Positions 38,796-47,880 of a stretch of 62,670 bases of DNA are shown piece by piece (the stretch's first letter is position 1; each line of letters starts with the position of its first letter). The position numbers and the translations under genes were made by a program. The DNA is from Caldimicrobium sp. Lineage in GTDB: Bacteria > Desulfobacterota > Thermodesulfobacteria > Thermodesulfobacteriales > Thermodesulfobacteriaceae. The DNA is taken from positions 1-62,670 of the forward strand of contig WYEG01000020.1 in NCBI GenBank assembly GCA_009903935.1. Direction: 5' to 3'. Below the pieces are notes generated by a model that was not told the origin of the DNA, made no database searches, and worked only from the letters and a program-made list of their open reading frames with translations.

Positions 38796-39986
38796 ATGAA
38801 GAGCCGATTTCAAAGTTTTCTACTTGTTATAATCTTTTATTTCTTTTCTGGTTTACCCTTAGGTTATTTCTACACTTTTCTTCCTGTTCAACTAAGGGCT
38901 CAAGGTGTTGAGCTATCTACAATAGGGCTAATCTCGTTAGCTGGGTTGTCCTGGAGCTTAAAACCACTCTGGGCTCCCTTCATGGATAGACTTCTTTCAA
39001 GAACCTTATGGATGGCTATCTTTGCCCTTCTTCTTGGTGTTAACTTTCTAATCCTTAGTTTAAGCACCTTAGAATTTTCTATTTTTCTAATCTTTCTTCT
39101 ATTTTTAACCTTCTTTTCCTCTTCCTTTGATACTGCTCTTGATGGATGGTTCATTGAAGCAGTCCCCAAGGGGTTGCAAGGTCAGGCAAACGGCTTAAGG
39201 ATTTCTTCCTATAGGGTGGCTCTGATAGTTTCTGGAGGATTAGCTACAGCCCTCTCTCAATTTATCTCTCCAAACTATATCCCAGCCCTTTTTGGAATAC
39301 TGTTTTTAGCCCTTTTCCCTATTCCCTTAAAGTTTGCCTCAACTACATTAGCAATCAAAGAGGAAGGTAAGATTGGACTAAGCATGTTTATTGAGCCTTT
39401 CAAAGACTTTTTATCTCGGAAGTCTGGACTGCTAATCCTGTTTTTTGTCTTTTCTTATAAGATTGGTGATGCCCTGCTTGGTGGTATGGTTTATCCATTC
39501 TGGGTTGACCGAGGTTTTGAAAGGGCTGAAATTGGGTTGTTCGCCGGGACCCTTGGCACAATCCTAACCATAGCTGGTGCCTTAGTAGGAGGTATGATTA
39601 CCGCGCGAGTGGGACTTAAAAAAGCCCTTTTTTCCCTTGGGCTTCTTCAAGCTTTTTCAAACCTTGGTTATACTGCCTCAGCCCTTCCCAACCTACCAAA
39701 AGAAACAGTTTATCTAGCAAGCGTTATCGAAAGCTTTACCGGAGGGCTTGGAACTTCAGCCTTTATTACCTTTCTTACAAGCCTTTGCCGAAAGGAGGTC
39801 GCTTCATCTCAGTACGCCATACTCTCTATGCTCTTTAGTCTTTCCACCACCCTAAGCCGAAGCCTAAGCGGGTTCTTAGCTGAAGCCTTTGGCTACGCAG
39901 GATTTTTTTTGCTAAGCTTTTTTATAGCTCTCATTCCACTCACCCTCATCAGACATTTGGGTTTAAACGGATACTCAGAGGATTAG
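38796..39986 (+). CDS. MFS transporter, AmpG/SLC33-like
   Basis: About 396 residues with 12 predicted transmembrane helices. The opening FYFFSGLPLGYFYTFLPVQLRAQGVELSTIGLISLAGL and KPLWAPFMDR resemble AmpG muropeptide permeases and the related acetyl-CoA transporter family (GLPLG...W..KxLWAPxxD motif). The start is taken at ATG 38796 because the promoter -10 overlaps the earlier ATG. It may import anhydromuropeptides, which would fit the amgK/murU-like pair and MltD in the window; substrate not proven. Confidence 0.78.
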   Translation: MKSRFQSFLLVIIFYFFSGLPLGYFYTFLPVQLRAQGVELSTIGLISLAGLSWSLKPLWAPFMDRLLSRTLWMAIFALLLGVNFLILSLSTLEFSIFLIFLLFLTFFSSSFDTALDGWFIEAVPKGLQGQANGLRISSYRVALIVSGGLATALSQFISPNYIPALFGILFLALFPIPLKFASTTLAIKEEGKIGLSMFIEPFKDFLSRKSGLLILFFVFSYKIGDALLGGMVYPFWVDRGFERAEIGLFAGTLGTILTIAGALVGGMITARVGLKKALFSLGLLQAFSNLGYTASALPNLPKETVYLASVIESFTGGLGTSAFITFLTSLCRKEVASSQYAILSMLFSLSTTLSRSLSGFLAEAFGYAGFFLLSFFIALIPLTLIRHLGLNGYSED

Positions 39987-40005
39987 ACCAGGCTCTGAAG
40001 AAGAA

Positions 40006-40635
40006 TTAAGAGAAGGGTAGGGAAGTTAAGTATAGGATAAAGTTCATCAAAAGGTTTAAAATAGGGTTGATGATAAGGTGTAGAATACCCGTTAAGGCAA
40101 GAAAAAGAATGATCAAAAAACCTATCATTTCAAGCCTTAAGTAGTTGTATCTATATTCTCGAGGAAGATACTTTACTATAACCTTGCTTCCGTCTAAGGG
40201 TGGAATGGGAAGAAGATTAAAAATGGATAAAGCAAGGTTTACCCTTGCTCCAAGGTATAGCATCTTTTGAAAGAAGCTGGCGGAGGGGCTTGAACTAAGG
40301 GCTTCCAATGCTTGAAGGGTAAAGGCAAAGAGAAGGGCAAGAATTAGGTTAGATAACGGACCAGCTACGGCAACCAAAGCCATATCCCGCCAGGGATTTC
40401 GAAAATAGTTGGGATTAATCGGGACTGGTTTTGCCCATCCAATGGCTTGAGTAAGAAAAAGGGTTAGCGTCCCTAAAAGGTCAAGATGCTTTAAAGGGTT
40501 AAGAGTCAAGCGACCTGCATACTTGGGGGTTGGGTCTCCACAAAGCCAGGCTACAAAGCCGTGCGAAAATTCGTGCACAGTTAAAGAGATCAGCAAAACA
40601 GGAGTATAAAATAACCAAAAAAACGGGTCTATCAT
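40006..40635 (-). CDS. Site-2 protease family (M50) membrane protein
   Basis: A 209-residue polytopic metalloprotease. HEFSH at residues 21-25 is the HExxH zinc motif inside the first helix; LLPIPPLDGSKV in the second half supplies the third ligand (Asp). PTPKYAGRLTLNPLKHLDLLGT is typical of the short bacterial M50B members without a PDZ domain. The substrate is unknown. It follows ctpA on the same strand by 14 bases. Confidence 0.9.
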   Translation of the reverse strand: MIDPFFWLFYTPVLLISLTVHEFSHGFVAWLCGDPTPKYAGRLTLNPLKHLDLLGTLTLFLTQAIGWAKPVPINPNYFRNPWRDMALVAVAGPLSNLILALLFAFTLQALEALSSSPSASFFQKMLYLGARVNLALSIFNLLPIPPLDGSKVIVKYLPREYRYNYLRLEMIGFLIILFLALTGILHLIINPILNLLMNFILYLTSLPFS

Positions 40636-40649
40636 GGATAGAGCATGCT

Positions 40650-41882
40650 CTAATACTTTAGCTGGGCTATCGCTTGAATATTCTTCAAGATTTCAAGCGC
40701 AACCTTTACCTGCAAGTCCTCTTCAGGAGAGGGGAACCTTTGATGGAAGGTTTCTTCAGTTTGGTTTGAATTTTTAGCCTTTGTCCTTGAGATTTCAGCG
40801 CTTGGGATTACAAAATCTGGGGTTATTCCTATGTTATGAATGGATTGTCCGGATGGCGTATAGTAAAGGGCAGTCGTCAGTCTTACAGCGTAGTTATCCT
40901 CTATAGGAATTACTGTTTGCACCGAGCCCTTACCAAAGCTTTTTTCGCCAATGACTACCGCGCGTTTATTGTCCTTTAAAGCACCGGTAACAATCTCGGC
41001 AGCTGAGGCTGTGCCATGGTTGATTAAAATGGCTATTGGATACTTATGTTTTCTGTTTGAGGGGTTAGGTTTTGCCCTAAATTCCATTTGATTAGACTTG
41101 GTTCTACCCCTTATCGAAACAATAAGACCCTCTTCAAGAAACTCGTCGCTAACCTCTACGGCTGAGTTAAGAAGACCGCCTGGATTGTTTCTTAAATCAA
41201 GGATCAAGCCTTTAATCTGCCCTTCGCTTTCAAGCTTTTGAAGAGCAGAAACCAACTCTTCCGCAGTCTTTTCTTGAAATTGAGAAATCCTAACATAGGC
41301 ATATCCTGGCTCTAACATCTTACTCCGAACACTAACGATGGGTATCACATCTCTGATAATCGTTACCTCAAAAATATCCCGGTCCCCTCTTAGTATGGTA
41401 AGCTTGACTGGAGTTCCTTTAGGTCCACGTAAAAGCTTTACCGCATCCGTTATCTTCATTCCCTTAGTGCTCTTTTCATCAATCTTTAAAATTTTATCTC
41501 CTGGTTTTAATCCAGCTTTCCAAGCGGGCGTATCTTCAATGGGAGCAACTACAGTTATTACATCATCCTTGATGGTTATCTCGATCCCGATCCCGGTAAA
41601 GCTTCCCTTGGTTTCAACCTCAAGCTCTTTGAATTCTTCAGGCTTCATCAAAGAAGAATGAGGGTCAAGGGAGGAAAGCATCCCTTCAATAGCCCCTAAA
41701 ACCAAATCCTTTGGATTAACTTCTTTGACATAATTTTCTTCAACCAGACGATAGATCTGAGAAAAAAGTCTAAGAGCCTTATAAGTTTCATCTTTCTTTT
41801 CTTGAGAGATGGCAGAGGAAAAGGCGAACAAAACAAGAATAATAATAAAACCAAAAATGAGCTTACGATTAATATTATGCAT
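40650..41882 (-). CDS. ctpA: C-terminal processing serine protease (S41)
   Basis: A 410-residue periplasmic protease with a signal peptide (about 1-27), a PDZ domain (about 95-170, including GIGIEITIKDDVITV and GLKPGDKILKIDEKS) and an S41 catalytic domain with Ser in NHGTASAAEIVTGALKD and Lys in GEKSFGKGSVQTV. GGAGGGATAAAG precedes the ATG. Its upstream region contains a perfect 11-bp inverted repeat. It forms a two-gene unit with the M50 protease, so two membrane/periplasm proteases are expressed together. Confidence 0.94.
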   Translation of the reverse strand: MHNINRKLIFGFIIILVLFAFSSAISQEKKDETYKALRLFSQIYRLVEENYVKEVNPKDLVLGAIEGMLSSLDPHSSLMKPEEFKELEVETKGSFTGIGIEITIKDDVITVVAPIEDTPAWKAGLKPGDKILKIDEKSTKGMKITDAVKLLRGPKGTPVKLTILRGDRDIFEVTIIRDVIPIVSVRSKMLEPGYAYVRISQFQEKTAEELVSALQKLESEGQIKGLILDLRNNPGGLLNSAVEVSDEFLEEGLIVSIRGRTKSNQMEFRAKPNPSNRKHKYPIAILINHGTASAAEIVTGALKDNKRAVVIGEKSFGKGSVQTVIPIEDNYAVRLTTALYYTPSGQSIHNIGITPDFVIPSAEISRTKAKNSNQTEETFHQRFPSPEEDLQVKVALEILKNIQAIAQLKY

Positions 41883-41897
41883 TCTTTATCCCTCCAT

Positions 41898-41938
41898 AGT
41901 TCTCTAAACTTAAATTTAACCTCAATTTTTAGAGAACT
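41898..41938. promoter_or_regulatory. Perfect 11-bp inverted repeat upstream of ctpA
   Basis: AGTTCTCTAAA (41898-41908) and TTTAGAGAACT (41928-41938) are exact reverse complements separated by 19 bases, with arm centres 30 bases apart (about three helical turns). It lies 16 bases before the ctpA ATG and 41 bases before the divergent BamE-like gene's -35. A TTGAGG on the minus strand (41920-41925) lies between the arms. It could be an operator for a dimeric regulator or a leader hairpin. Confidence 0.55.
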
Positions 41939-41978
41939 TCAAGATGTTCATTTAAAGTTAGTGAAACGTTTATAGTTG

Positions 41979-42007
41979 TTGGCAAAATCTTTTTTGTAAA
42001 GTATCTT
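41979..42007 (+). promoter_or_regulatory. Promoter of the BamE-like lipoprotein gene
   Basis: TTGGCA (41979-41984), a 17-base spacer and TATCTT (42002-42007). The ATG is at 42016, eight bases past the -10; transcription should begin about 1-2 bases before the ATG. No Shine-Dalgarno is present. Confidence 0.45.
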
Positions 42008-42015
42008 TAAAAACG

Positions 42016-42360
42016 ATGGGAAAGAGATGGCTTTTTTTAATCATTGCTGGGTTTTTCTTAATTGGCTGTGCTACAAAACCTGGACCAAATCTTGCCTCTA
42101 AAGCCTCATTGATCCATCCTAAAAGCACCACTAAATCCGAGATATTACAATACTTTGGTCCTCCAGTTCAAGTTTTTGTAACCCAGGATGGCAAAGAGGA
42201 GTGGTATTATTACTATCGAGTGAGAAACTTTTGGGAAGATTTGCCCATAGTAAGACAATACAAGGGGGAAGACTATACTGAGGTCTTAAAGATTGTTTTC
42301 CAAGGCGAGGTTGTAGAAGAAGCCCATTATTATACTGTTAAACCGCCCTACAAAAAATAA
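42016..42360 (+). CDS. BamE/SmpA-like small lipoprotein
   Basis: A 114-residue lipoprotein with a basic start, a hydrophobic core and lipobox FFLIGC (Cys at about residue 18). The mature part has [34 protein letters not shown] and a C-terminal strand, the SmpA/OmlA/BamE-type fold (K-x-xIxxxFGxPxxxx...DGxxxWxY). A role in outer-membrane assembly is possible but not shown. It appears leaderless. pcm starts 2 bases later. Confidence 0.7.
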   Translation: MGKRWLFLIIAGFFLIGCATKPGPNLASKASLIHPKSTTKSEILQYFGPPVQVFVTQDGKEEWYYYYRVRNFWEDLPIVRQYKGEDYTEVLKIVFQGEVVEEAHYYTVKPPYKK

Positions 42361-42362
42361 AA

Positions 42363-43031
42363 ATGGGTATTCAGAGCATGGAAAAGGTTGACCTTTATCG
42401 TTTAGCTAGAGAGCGGATGGTTGAGACGCAGATTAAGGCTCGAGGCATAAAGGATGAAAGAGTTCTAAAAGCTATGCTCAAGGTCCCGAGGCATCTCTTT
42501 GTTGACGAAGCCTTGAGGGACCAGGCCTATGGGGACTTTCCTTTGCCAATAGGTGAAGGTCAAACCATCTCTCAACCTTACATTGTAGCCCTAATGACTG
42601 AAGCTTTAGAACTTAAAGGGAACGAAAGGGTTTTAGAAATTGGCACTGGGTCTGGTTATCAAACCGCCATCTTAGCAGAGCTTGCCCTTTGGGTCTATAC
42701 CATAGAGAGGTTCCCTACGCTTCTTGAGAGGGCAAAAAAGGTCTTAAAGGAGCTTGGTTATAAAAACATAAGCTTTAAGCTTGATGACGGGACCCTTGGC
42801 TGGAAAGAGGCAGCTCCCTTTGATGCTATCATTGTGACAGCGGCTTCTCCCGATATTCCTCCACCCCTTGTTGAACAGCTTGCTGAGGGTGGAAGGATGG
42901 TAATCCCTATAGGCGATGAATTTTCTCAAACTTTAATCAAGGGGGTAAAGAAAGGGGGGAAACTTCATACCAAAGCCCTTGAACCCGTTCGTTTCGTTAA
43001 GTTAGTGGGTGCTTATGGATTTAAAGAATAG
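42363..43031 (+). CDS. pcm: Protein-L-isoaspartate O-methyltransferase
   Basis: A 222-residue SAM-dependent enzyme that starts repair of isoaspartyl residues, valuable at high temperature. [37 protein letters not shown] (SAM loop) and [29 protein letters not shown] are diagnostic. The ATG at 42378 is an alternative start. The 3' end overlaps the next gene. Confidence 0.95.
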   Translation: MGIQSMEKVDLYRLARERMVETQIKARGIKDERVLKAMLKVPRHLFVDEALRDQAYGDFPLPIGEGQTISQPYIVALMTEALELKGNERVLEIGTGSGYQTAILAELALWVYTIERFPTLLERAKKVLKELGYKNISFKLDDGTLGWKEAAPFDAIIVTAASPDIPPPLVEQLAEGGRMVIPIGDEFSQTLIKGVKKGGKLHTKALEPVRFVKLVGAYGFKE

Positions 43032-43476
43032 ACGGATTGCGATTATCGGCGCTGGTATAGCTGACGAAGAGACTTACAATTTAGCCTACAGGATAGGGAA
43101 GCTTTTAGGGGAGAGAGGGGCGATTATCTATACCGGCGGTCTTGGGGGTGTGATGGAGGGAGCTTCCCGAGGTGCCTATGAGACTGGAGCTCTAACTGTT
43201 GGCATTTTACCAGGAAATAAGGCTGAAGAAGCAAACCCTTATGTTCGTGTGCCCGTTGTTACCAACATGGGTGAGGGTAGGAATGTCATACTCGTCCGTT
43301 GTGCCGAGGTGGTTGTAGCCATTTCTGGAGGCTACGGGACTCTTTCAGAAATCGCTTTAGCTCTAAAGATGTGGAAGCCGGTCATAGGTCTTAAAACCTG
43401 GGAAAACATTCCTGGGGTTATCTATGTTGCTTCTCCTGAAGAGGTTTTAGCTAAGGTTTTAAAATTTTTGATTTGA
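43015..43476 (+). CDS. LOG-family-like protein (TIGR00725 type)
   Basis: About 153 residues with a Rossmann-like nucleotide fold. [24 protein letters not shown] and [20 protein letters not shown], then [33 protein letters not shown] match the TIGR00725 family related to lysine-decarboxylase-like/LOG proteins. The substrate is unknown; the PGGxGTxxE motif of true LOG phosphoribohydrolases is SGGYGTLSE here. The start is ATG 43015, inside pcm (a GTG at 43009 is also possible). The end overlaps rluB by 55 bases. Confidence 0.85.
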   Translation: MDLKNRRIAIIGAGIADEETYNLAYRIGKLLGERGAIIYTGGLGGVMEGASRGAYETGALTVGILPGNKAEEANPYVRVPVVTNMGEGRNVILVRCAEVVVAISGGYGTLSEIALALKMWKPVIGLKTWENIPGVIYVASPEEVLAKVLKFLI

Positions 43477-44189
43477 CCTACAAAAGCTAAAAGCTTTTCA
43501 AGCTCTTTGCCTTTAAGTTCTACGATTTCACCTGGTCTTAAATTACCAAGGGTTAAAGGTCCATAACCAACCCTAAGGAGCCTTTTTACATTCCCAGACA
43601 TGGATTTAACTATCCTGCGGACTTCCCTCTTCCTCCCCTCCTTTAGCTTTACTTCATAAACAAAATAGTGATTATCCTTTTTTATAAGCCTAAAGTTTAA
43701 AGGCTTAACTGTTTTTCCCTCAACCTCCACCCCTTCCTTTAAAACTTTTTTAATCTGCGAGCTTGAAAAAGCCTTATCTACCCAAACATGATAAGTCCTT
43801 ACAACCTCGAACCTTGGGTGTAAAAGAAGATTGGCAAGGTCACCATCGTTTGTTAAAAGTAAAAGCCCTTCACTGTCTTTGTCAAGCCGTCCAACGGGGA
43901 AAACTCTGTAGGGAAGCTCTCGTAAAAATTCAGCTATGGTCTTACGATGATGGGGGTCGTAGAGGGAGGTTAAGTAGCCTCTTGGTTTGTAAAATAAATA
44001 ATAAACCTTAGGGGGAAGCTTAACTTCCTTGCCCTCAACGAGCACCTGGTCTCTTTCAGGATCAACTTGATAGGAGAGGTCAAGCACAAGCCTTCCGTTT
44101 ATTTGCACCTTTCCTTGCTTAACGAGGTCTGTAGCCTTTCTTCTTGAAGTAAGACCAGCAAGGGCTAAAAACTTGACAAGCCTCATCAA
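43422..44189 (-). CDS. rluB: 23S rRNA pseudouridine synthase, RluB/RsuA family
   Basis: A 255-residue enzyme with an N-terminal S4 RNA-binding domain (about 1-55, LAGLTSRRKATDLVKQGKVQING) and a catalytic domain whose Asp is in VGRLDKDSEGLLLLTNDGDLA. KEGRKREVRRIVKSMSGNVKRLLRVGYGPL is the RsuA-family C-terminal motif. The exact rRNA site (RluB, RluE, RluF or RsuA type) is not certain. It starts 4 bases inside the beta-CASP gene. Confidence 0.93.
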   Translation of the reverse strand: MMRLVKFLALAGLTSRRKATDLVKQGKVQINGRLVLDLSYQVDPERDQVLVEGKEVKLPPKVYYLFYKPRGYLTSLYDPHHRKTIAEFLRELPYRVFPVGRLDKDSEGLLLLTNDGDLANLLLHPRFEVVRTYHVWVDKAFSSSQIKKVLKEGVEVEGKTVKPLNFRLIKKDNHYFVYEVKLKEGRKREVRRIVKSMSGNVKRLLRVGYGPLTLGNLRPGEIVELKGKELEKLLAFVGQIKNFKTLAKTSSGEAT

Positions 44190-45592
44190 TAAAGGGGCAC
44201 TTCCTCCATCAAAGTCGGTATATAAATTTTTTCTTCTGGAAATTTTTCTTTTATAGCTTGTTTAAAAATAAGCATCTTCTCTTCTTCTCCATGAACTAAA
44301 AAGATTCTTTCAGGATTTTGTAAAGTAAAGAGCCACTCCTTTAATTCCTTTTGTCCAGCATGGGAGGAAAAACCATTGATGGTGTGAATTTCTGCCCTAA
44401 CGGGTATTTCTTCGCCAAAGAGATGGACCGTTTTCTCACCGTCCACAAGCTTTCTTCCAAGGGTCCCTTTTGGCTGGAAGCCCACAAATACGATGCTGCA
44501 TTCTTCTCGCCATAGGTTGTATTTTAGATGATGAAGGATCCTTCCACCGCTCAAGGTGCCGTTACCCGCGATGATTATAGCCATGGATTTAATGTTGTTG
44601 ATGGCTTTTGACTCTTCAATATCCTCTGTCATGTAAAGATTGGGTAGGTTAAATGGGTCTTTTTGGCGAAAAACTTTTAGTGTTTCCTCGTCAAAATACT
44701 CTGGGTTATCTAAAAATATTCTTGTAGCCTTAATAGCCAACGGGCTATCAAGAAAGATGTAGCAGGGTGGGAGAAGTCCGTTATCGTAGAATTCTCTAAG
44801 GACAAAAAGGAGCTCTTGGGCTCGTTCCAAGGCAAAGGTTGGTATTAGAACATTACCCCCTCTCTTGAAGGTTTCAAGGATAACTTGAAGAAACTCCTGT
44901 TTAGTCTCTTCAAAGGGTTTATGGTCTCTATCACCGTAGGTAGTTTCTATCAAAACAAAATCGGCATCAGGAGATGGATAGGTATAGTCGTTGACAATGG
45001 GCTTATTTTTATTCCCAAGGTCGCCAGAGAAAAGAATCTTTTTCTTTGTTTCAAGGTCCTCGATCTCTAAAAAAGAGGACCCCAAAATGTGCCCAGCGTC
45101 TTTAAAAGTGATCTTTAATCTTTCTTGAGAGAGTATGATGGGTTTATCGTAAGAGGTTTCAATCTGGAAGTATTTAAAACTTTCAACTACATCAAATTCA
45201 TCGTATATGGGTGGGAGAGGGGGTTCTAATCCCTTTCTTTTAGATTTCTTATAAAGAGTTTTATAATGCTCTCGCATAACCTTTGCTGCATCAAGAAGCA
45301 TGATTTTGGCAAGTTGCAAAGTGGGTTTTGTCCCCACAACCTTCCCCTTAAACCCCTCTCGAACTAAACAGGGGATCCTTCCGCAGTGGTCTACATGGGC
45401 ATGGGTTAAAATCAAGTAAGAAATATCCTTCAGTTGGCAGGGGAAGGGAAGACGATTTTTTTCGTGCTCCAATCCCTGAAAAAGTCCGCAATCAATGAGG
45501 ATCTTTTTTCCTCTTACCTTCAACAAAAAGGAACTACCTGTTACTCCTTTTGCTGCTCCAAAAAAAGAAATTTTTACCGAAGTCTTATCCAT
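44186..45592 (-). CDS. Metallo-beta-lactamase/beta-CASP RNA nuclease
   Basis: A 468-residue protein. The MBL core has LILTHAHVDHCGRIPCLV (HxHxDH), DAGHILGSSFLEIE and LFSGDLGN. The beta-CASP cap includes TFALERAQELLFVLREF. The C-terminal Zn-dependent RNA-metabolising motif is EIHTINGFSSHAGQKELKEWL and FLVHGEEEKM. It is related to archaeal/eukaryotic CPSF73-type and Thermus TTHA0252-type exo/endonucleases. It probably processes RNA in the cytoplasm. Confidence 0.92.
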   Translation of the reverse strand: MDKTSVKISFFGAAKGVTGSSFLLKVRGKKILIDCGLFQGLEHEKNRLPFPCQLKDISYLILTHAHVDHCGRIPCLVREGFKGKVVGTKPTLQLAKIMLLDAAKVMREHYKTLYKKSKRKGLEPPLPPIYDEFDVVESFKYFQIETSYDKPIILSQERLKITFKDAGHILGSSFLEIEDLETKKKILFSGDLGNKNKPIVNDYTYPSPDADFVLIETTYGDRDHKPFEETKQEFLQVILETFKRGGNVLIPTFALERAQELLFVLREFYDNGLLPPCYIFLDSPLAIKATRIFLDNPEYFDEETLKVFRQKDPFNLPNLYMTEDIEESKAINNIKSMAIIIAGNGTLSGGRILHHLKYNLWREECSIVFVGFQPKGTLGRKLVDGEKTVHLFGEEIPVRAEIHTINGFSSHAGQKELKEWLFTLQNPERIFLVHGEEEKMLIFKQAIKEKFPEEKIYIPTLMEEVPLY

Positions 45593-45603
45593 TTTTATAC
45601 TTT

Positions 45604-47625
45604 TTACCTTAAGGTTACGGCAAGAACTTGTTTTAGCGTAGTCTCTCCTCGTAAAACTTTCAAAATACCATCTTGCTTTAGAGTGATCATGCCTTTTTGC
45701 ATGGCTACTTTTCTGATCTCATTTGCCGGAGCATTTTTAATGATTAAATCTTTAAGATCCTCATCCGGCACAAGTATTTCATGAAGGCCAATCCTACCTT
45801 TAAACCCGGTAAAATTACATTCTTCACATCCAACAGGTTCATAAAAAACCGCTTCTTTTATAAGAGAATCTGATAATGGTTTGACTGGATGTTCTCCGTA
45901 TTCAAACTTAATTCTCTCTATTTCTTCAGGCTTTGGTGTATAAGATCTTTTACAGTATTTGCAGAGCCTTTTAGCAAGCCTCTGAGCTATTATACCAAGA
46001 AGAGAATCAGCAAAGTTGAAAGGGTCAATACCCATTCCAAGAAGCCTTGTTACTGTCTCAGGAGCACTGTTTGTGTGTAGAGTGCTAAGGACTAAATGCC
46101 CGGTCAAAGCAGCCTCAATCAAAGTGTGTGCTGTTTCTTGGTCTCTTGTTTCTCCTATCATGATGATATCAGGGTCTGCTCTCAAAAAAGCTCTTAATAA
46201 GCGGGAGAAAGTTAAACCGATCTTTGGGTTCACCTGGACCTGCCTTAGACCATCCTGAACTATTTCAACAGGGTCTTCTGCTGTCCAGATCTTTTTATTG
46301 GGCTTGTTTAAATATTTTAAGCAGGCATGAAGGGTCGTTGTTTTACCTGAACCGGTTGGTCCTACACAAAGGATTAACCCGTATGGCAGGTCAAGGATAG
46401 ATTTTAACATAGCATAATGGCCGGGCAAAAGGTCAATCTCTTCGAGGGAACGAAACTCTATACCCCCAAGGATCCTCATCACTACATCTTCATTGTTTTC
46501 TATAGTTGGAATGGTTGCAACCCTGATTTCAAAGGTTTGCCCATCTTTGGTCTTAAATTTAATCTTCCCATCCTGAGGGAGTCTTTTTTCTGCAATGTCA
46601 AGACCGGCCATGATCTTAATTCGAGATATGCAACTTCTCTTTTGCGATTCGGGTATTGTCATATAATGGAAACATTCTCCATCAACTCTAAACCTAACCA
46701 GTAATCCTCTTCTACCGGTTAAGCTCTCCCAATGAATATCAGAAGCTCTTCTTCTATAAGCTTCTTCAATAATCTGATTGACAAGTTGGACAACCGCAGA
46801 ATCTAACTCGGGTGCCTCAGCCTCTTCCTTTTCAGTAAGAACCTCCTCTTCTTCAGCCAAAAGGTCAAGTATTCCTTCTTGGTAGTAAGCCTCTATTGCG
46901 CTTAAAATATCTTCCTTAAAAGCAAAGGCAATTTCAACTTCCTCTAAATTAAGAAGTCTTTTAATCCTTTCTACTCTTTCTGGGTCTTTGGGATGGTAGG
47001 TAAATATGTAGACTTTATCTTGATAAACGTATGGAATGGACAAAAGTTCCCTGAAGAAGGAGCTTTTTATGTTTATTACCTCGGGCAATTTTTTTACTTG
47101 GCGCTGAGCTAATAGTCTTTTTAGGTCTAAGGCAGGGATTTTGTAATAATCTTCAATACTTTTTAAAATTTCGACCTTTGGGATACGATATTTTTCAAGG
47201 ATAAAGCTTTCAATACTTTTACCCTGTTCTGCTGCTTCTTCGGCAAGTTGGGTAGCGACTTTAAAATTAAGAGAGATCTTTTCTCTTAATCTTTTAAACT
47301 TTTCTAAATCTTTATAAAAGGTTAATTTTTCTAATATTTGAGTATACTCATCCTTTGGAGTTTCTTTAGAGAGTATTTTATAAATTTTTGTAGCTTTCTC
47401 TATTTCTAAATTTTCGAGTAAAAATTTGCCCAACCATTCTAAAAGCTTAATCCTTTTTTCCCTTGGTAAATCTGGTCTTTGTGAGAATTCTAAAAATTCT
47501 AAAATTAAAAGATTTATGTTTTTTAGTGAAAACCTTTTTTTTATCTCTTCTTCAAGCTGATTTTCAAAGGCTGAAGGATTTTGGAGATACTTTTCGATGA
47601 GCTCAAAAAGTTCTCGGGTGTTCAT
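45604..47625 (-). CDS. pilB: Type IV pilus/type II secretion assembly ATPase
   Basis: A 673-residue hexameric ATPase. An N-terminal helical region of about 130 residues of unknown role precedes a GspE N-terminal/MshEN-like domain (EQGKSIESFILEKYRIPKVEILKSIEDYY). Then come N2 and the core with Walker A VGPTGSGKTTTLHACL, the Asp box, Walker B IMIGETRDQETAHTLIEAALTGH and the tetra-Cys zinc site (CKYCK...CEECNFTGFKGR). It is the only extension ATPase in the window, far from pilMNOPQ. GspE cannot be excluded. It appears leaderless. Confidence 0.9.
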   Translation of the reverse strand: MNTRELFELIEKYLQNPSAFENQLEEEIKKRFSLKNINLLILEFLEFSQRPDLPREKRIKLLEWLGKFLLENLEIEKATKIYKILSKETPKDEYTQILEKLTFYKDLEKFKRLREKISLNFKVATQLAEEAAEQGKSIESFILEKYRIPKVEILKSIEDYYKIPALDLKRLLAQRQVKKLPEVINIKSSFFRELLSIPYVYQDKVYIFTYHPKDPERVERIKRLLNLEEVEIAFAFKEDILSAIEAYYQEGILDLLAEEEEVLTEKEEAEAPELDSAVVQLVNQIIEEAYRRRASDIHWESLTGRRGLLVRFRVDGECFHYMTIPESQKRSCISRIKIMAGLDIAEKRLPQDGKIKFKTKDGQTFEIRVATIPTIENNEDVVMRILGGIEFRSLEEIDLLPGHYAMLKSILDLPYGLILCVGPTGSGKTTTLHACLKYLNKPNKKIWTAEDPVEIVQDGLRQVQVNPKIGLTFSRLLRAFLRADPDIIMIGETRDQETAHTLIEAALTGHLVLSTLHTNSAPETVTRLLGMGIDPFNFADSLLGIIAQRLAKRLCKYCKRSYTPKPEEIERIKFEYGEHPVKPLSDSLIKEAVFYEPVGCEECNFTGFKGRIGLHEILVPDEDLKDLIIKNAPANEIRKVAMQKGMITLKQDGILKVLRGETTLKQVLAVTLR

Positions 47626-47634
47626 ATTTTTTAA

Positions 47635-47643
47635 ATTATATCA
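47635..47643 (-). promoter_or_regulatory. Extended -10 promoter of pilB
   Basis: Minus strand TGATATAAT, a perfect extended -10 (TGnTATAAT), nine bases before the ATG. The -35 is poor (TTCCTT), as expected for an extended -10 promoter. The start falls about 2-3 bases before the ATG. Confidence 0.5.
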
Positions 47644-47821
47644 TTAGAAGTTAAAAAAGGAATTGTCCCGAATAAACCTTATTTCAGTCACCTTTGAGAC
47701 CAACTTATTTGAGTATTAGAACGCAGCGTAAAATAAAGTTTAAGTATAAGAAAAAAAAGAGAAAATCTTCTTGAATTTAAATAAGATGGCTAAGAATTGT
47801 GAAAATAGGAAATTTTTAGTC

Positions 47822-47849
47822 TTGACATGGATTATTTTTAAAGTAGATT
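47822..47849 (+). promoter_or_regulatory. dsrABD promoter
   Basis: Perfect TTGACA (47822-47827), a 16-base spacer and TAGATT (47844-47849). The leader of about 25 bases carries a strong AGGAGGGGG ribosome site. The 250-base gap before it also contains the pilB promoter; no operator is obvious. Confidence 0.6.
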
Positions 47850-47880
47850 AAAAAGAAAATCTTCTTAATAGGAGGGGGCA

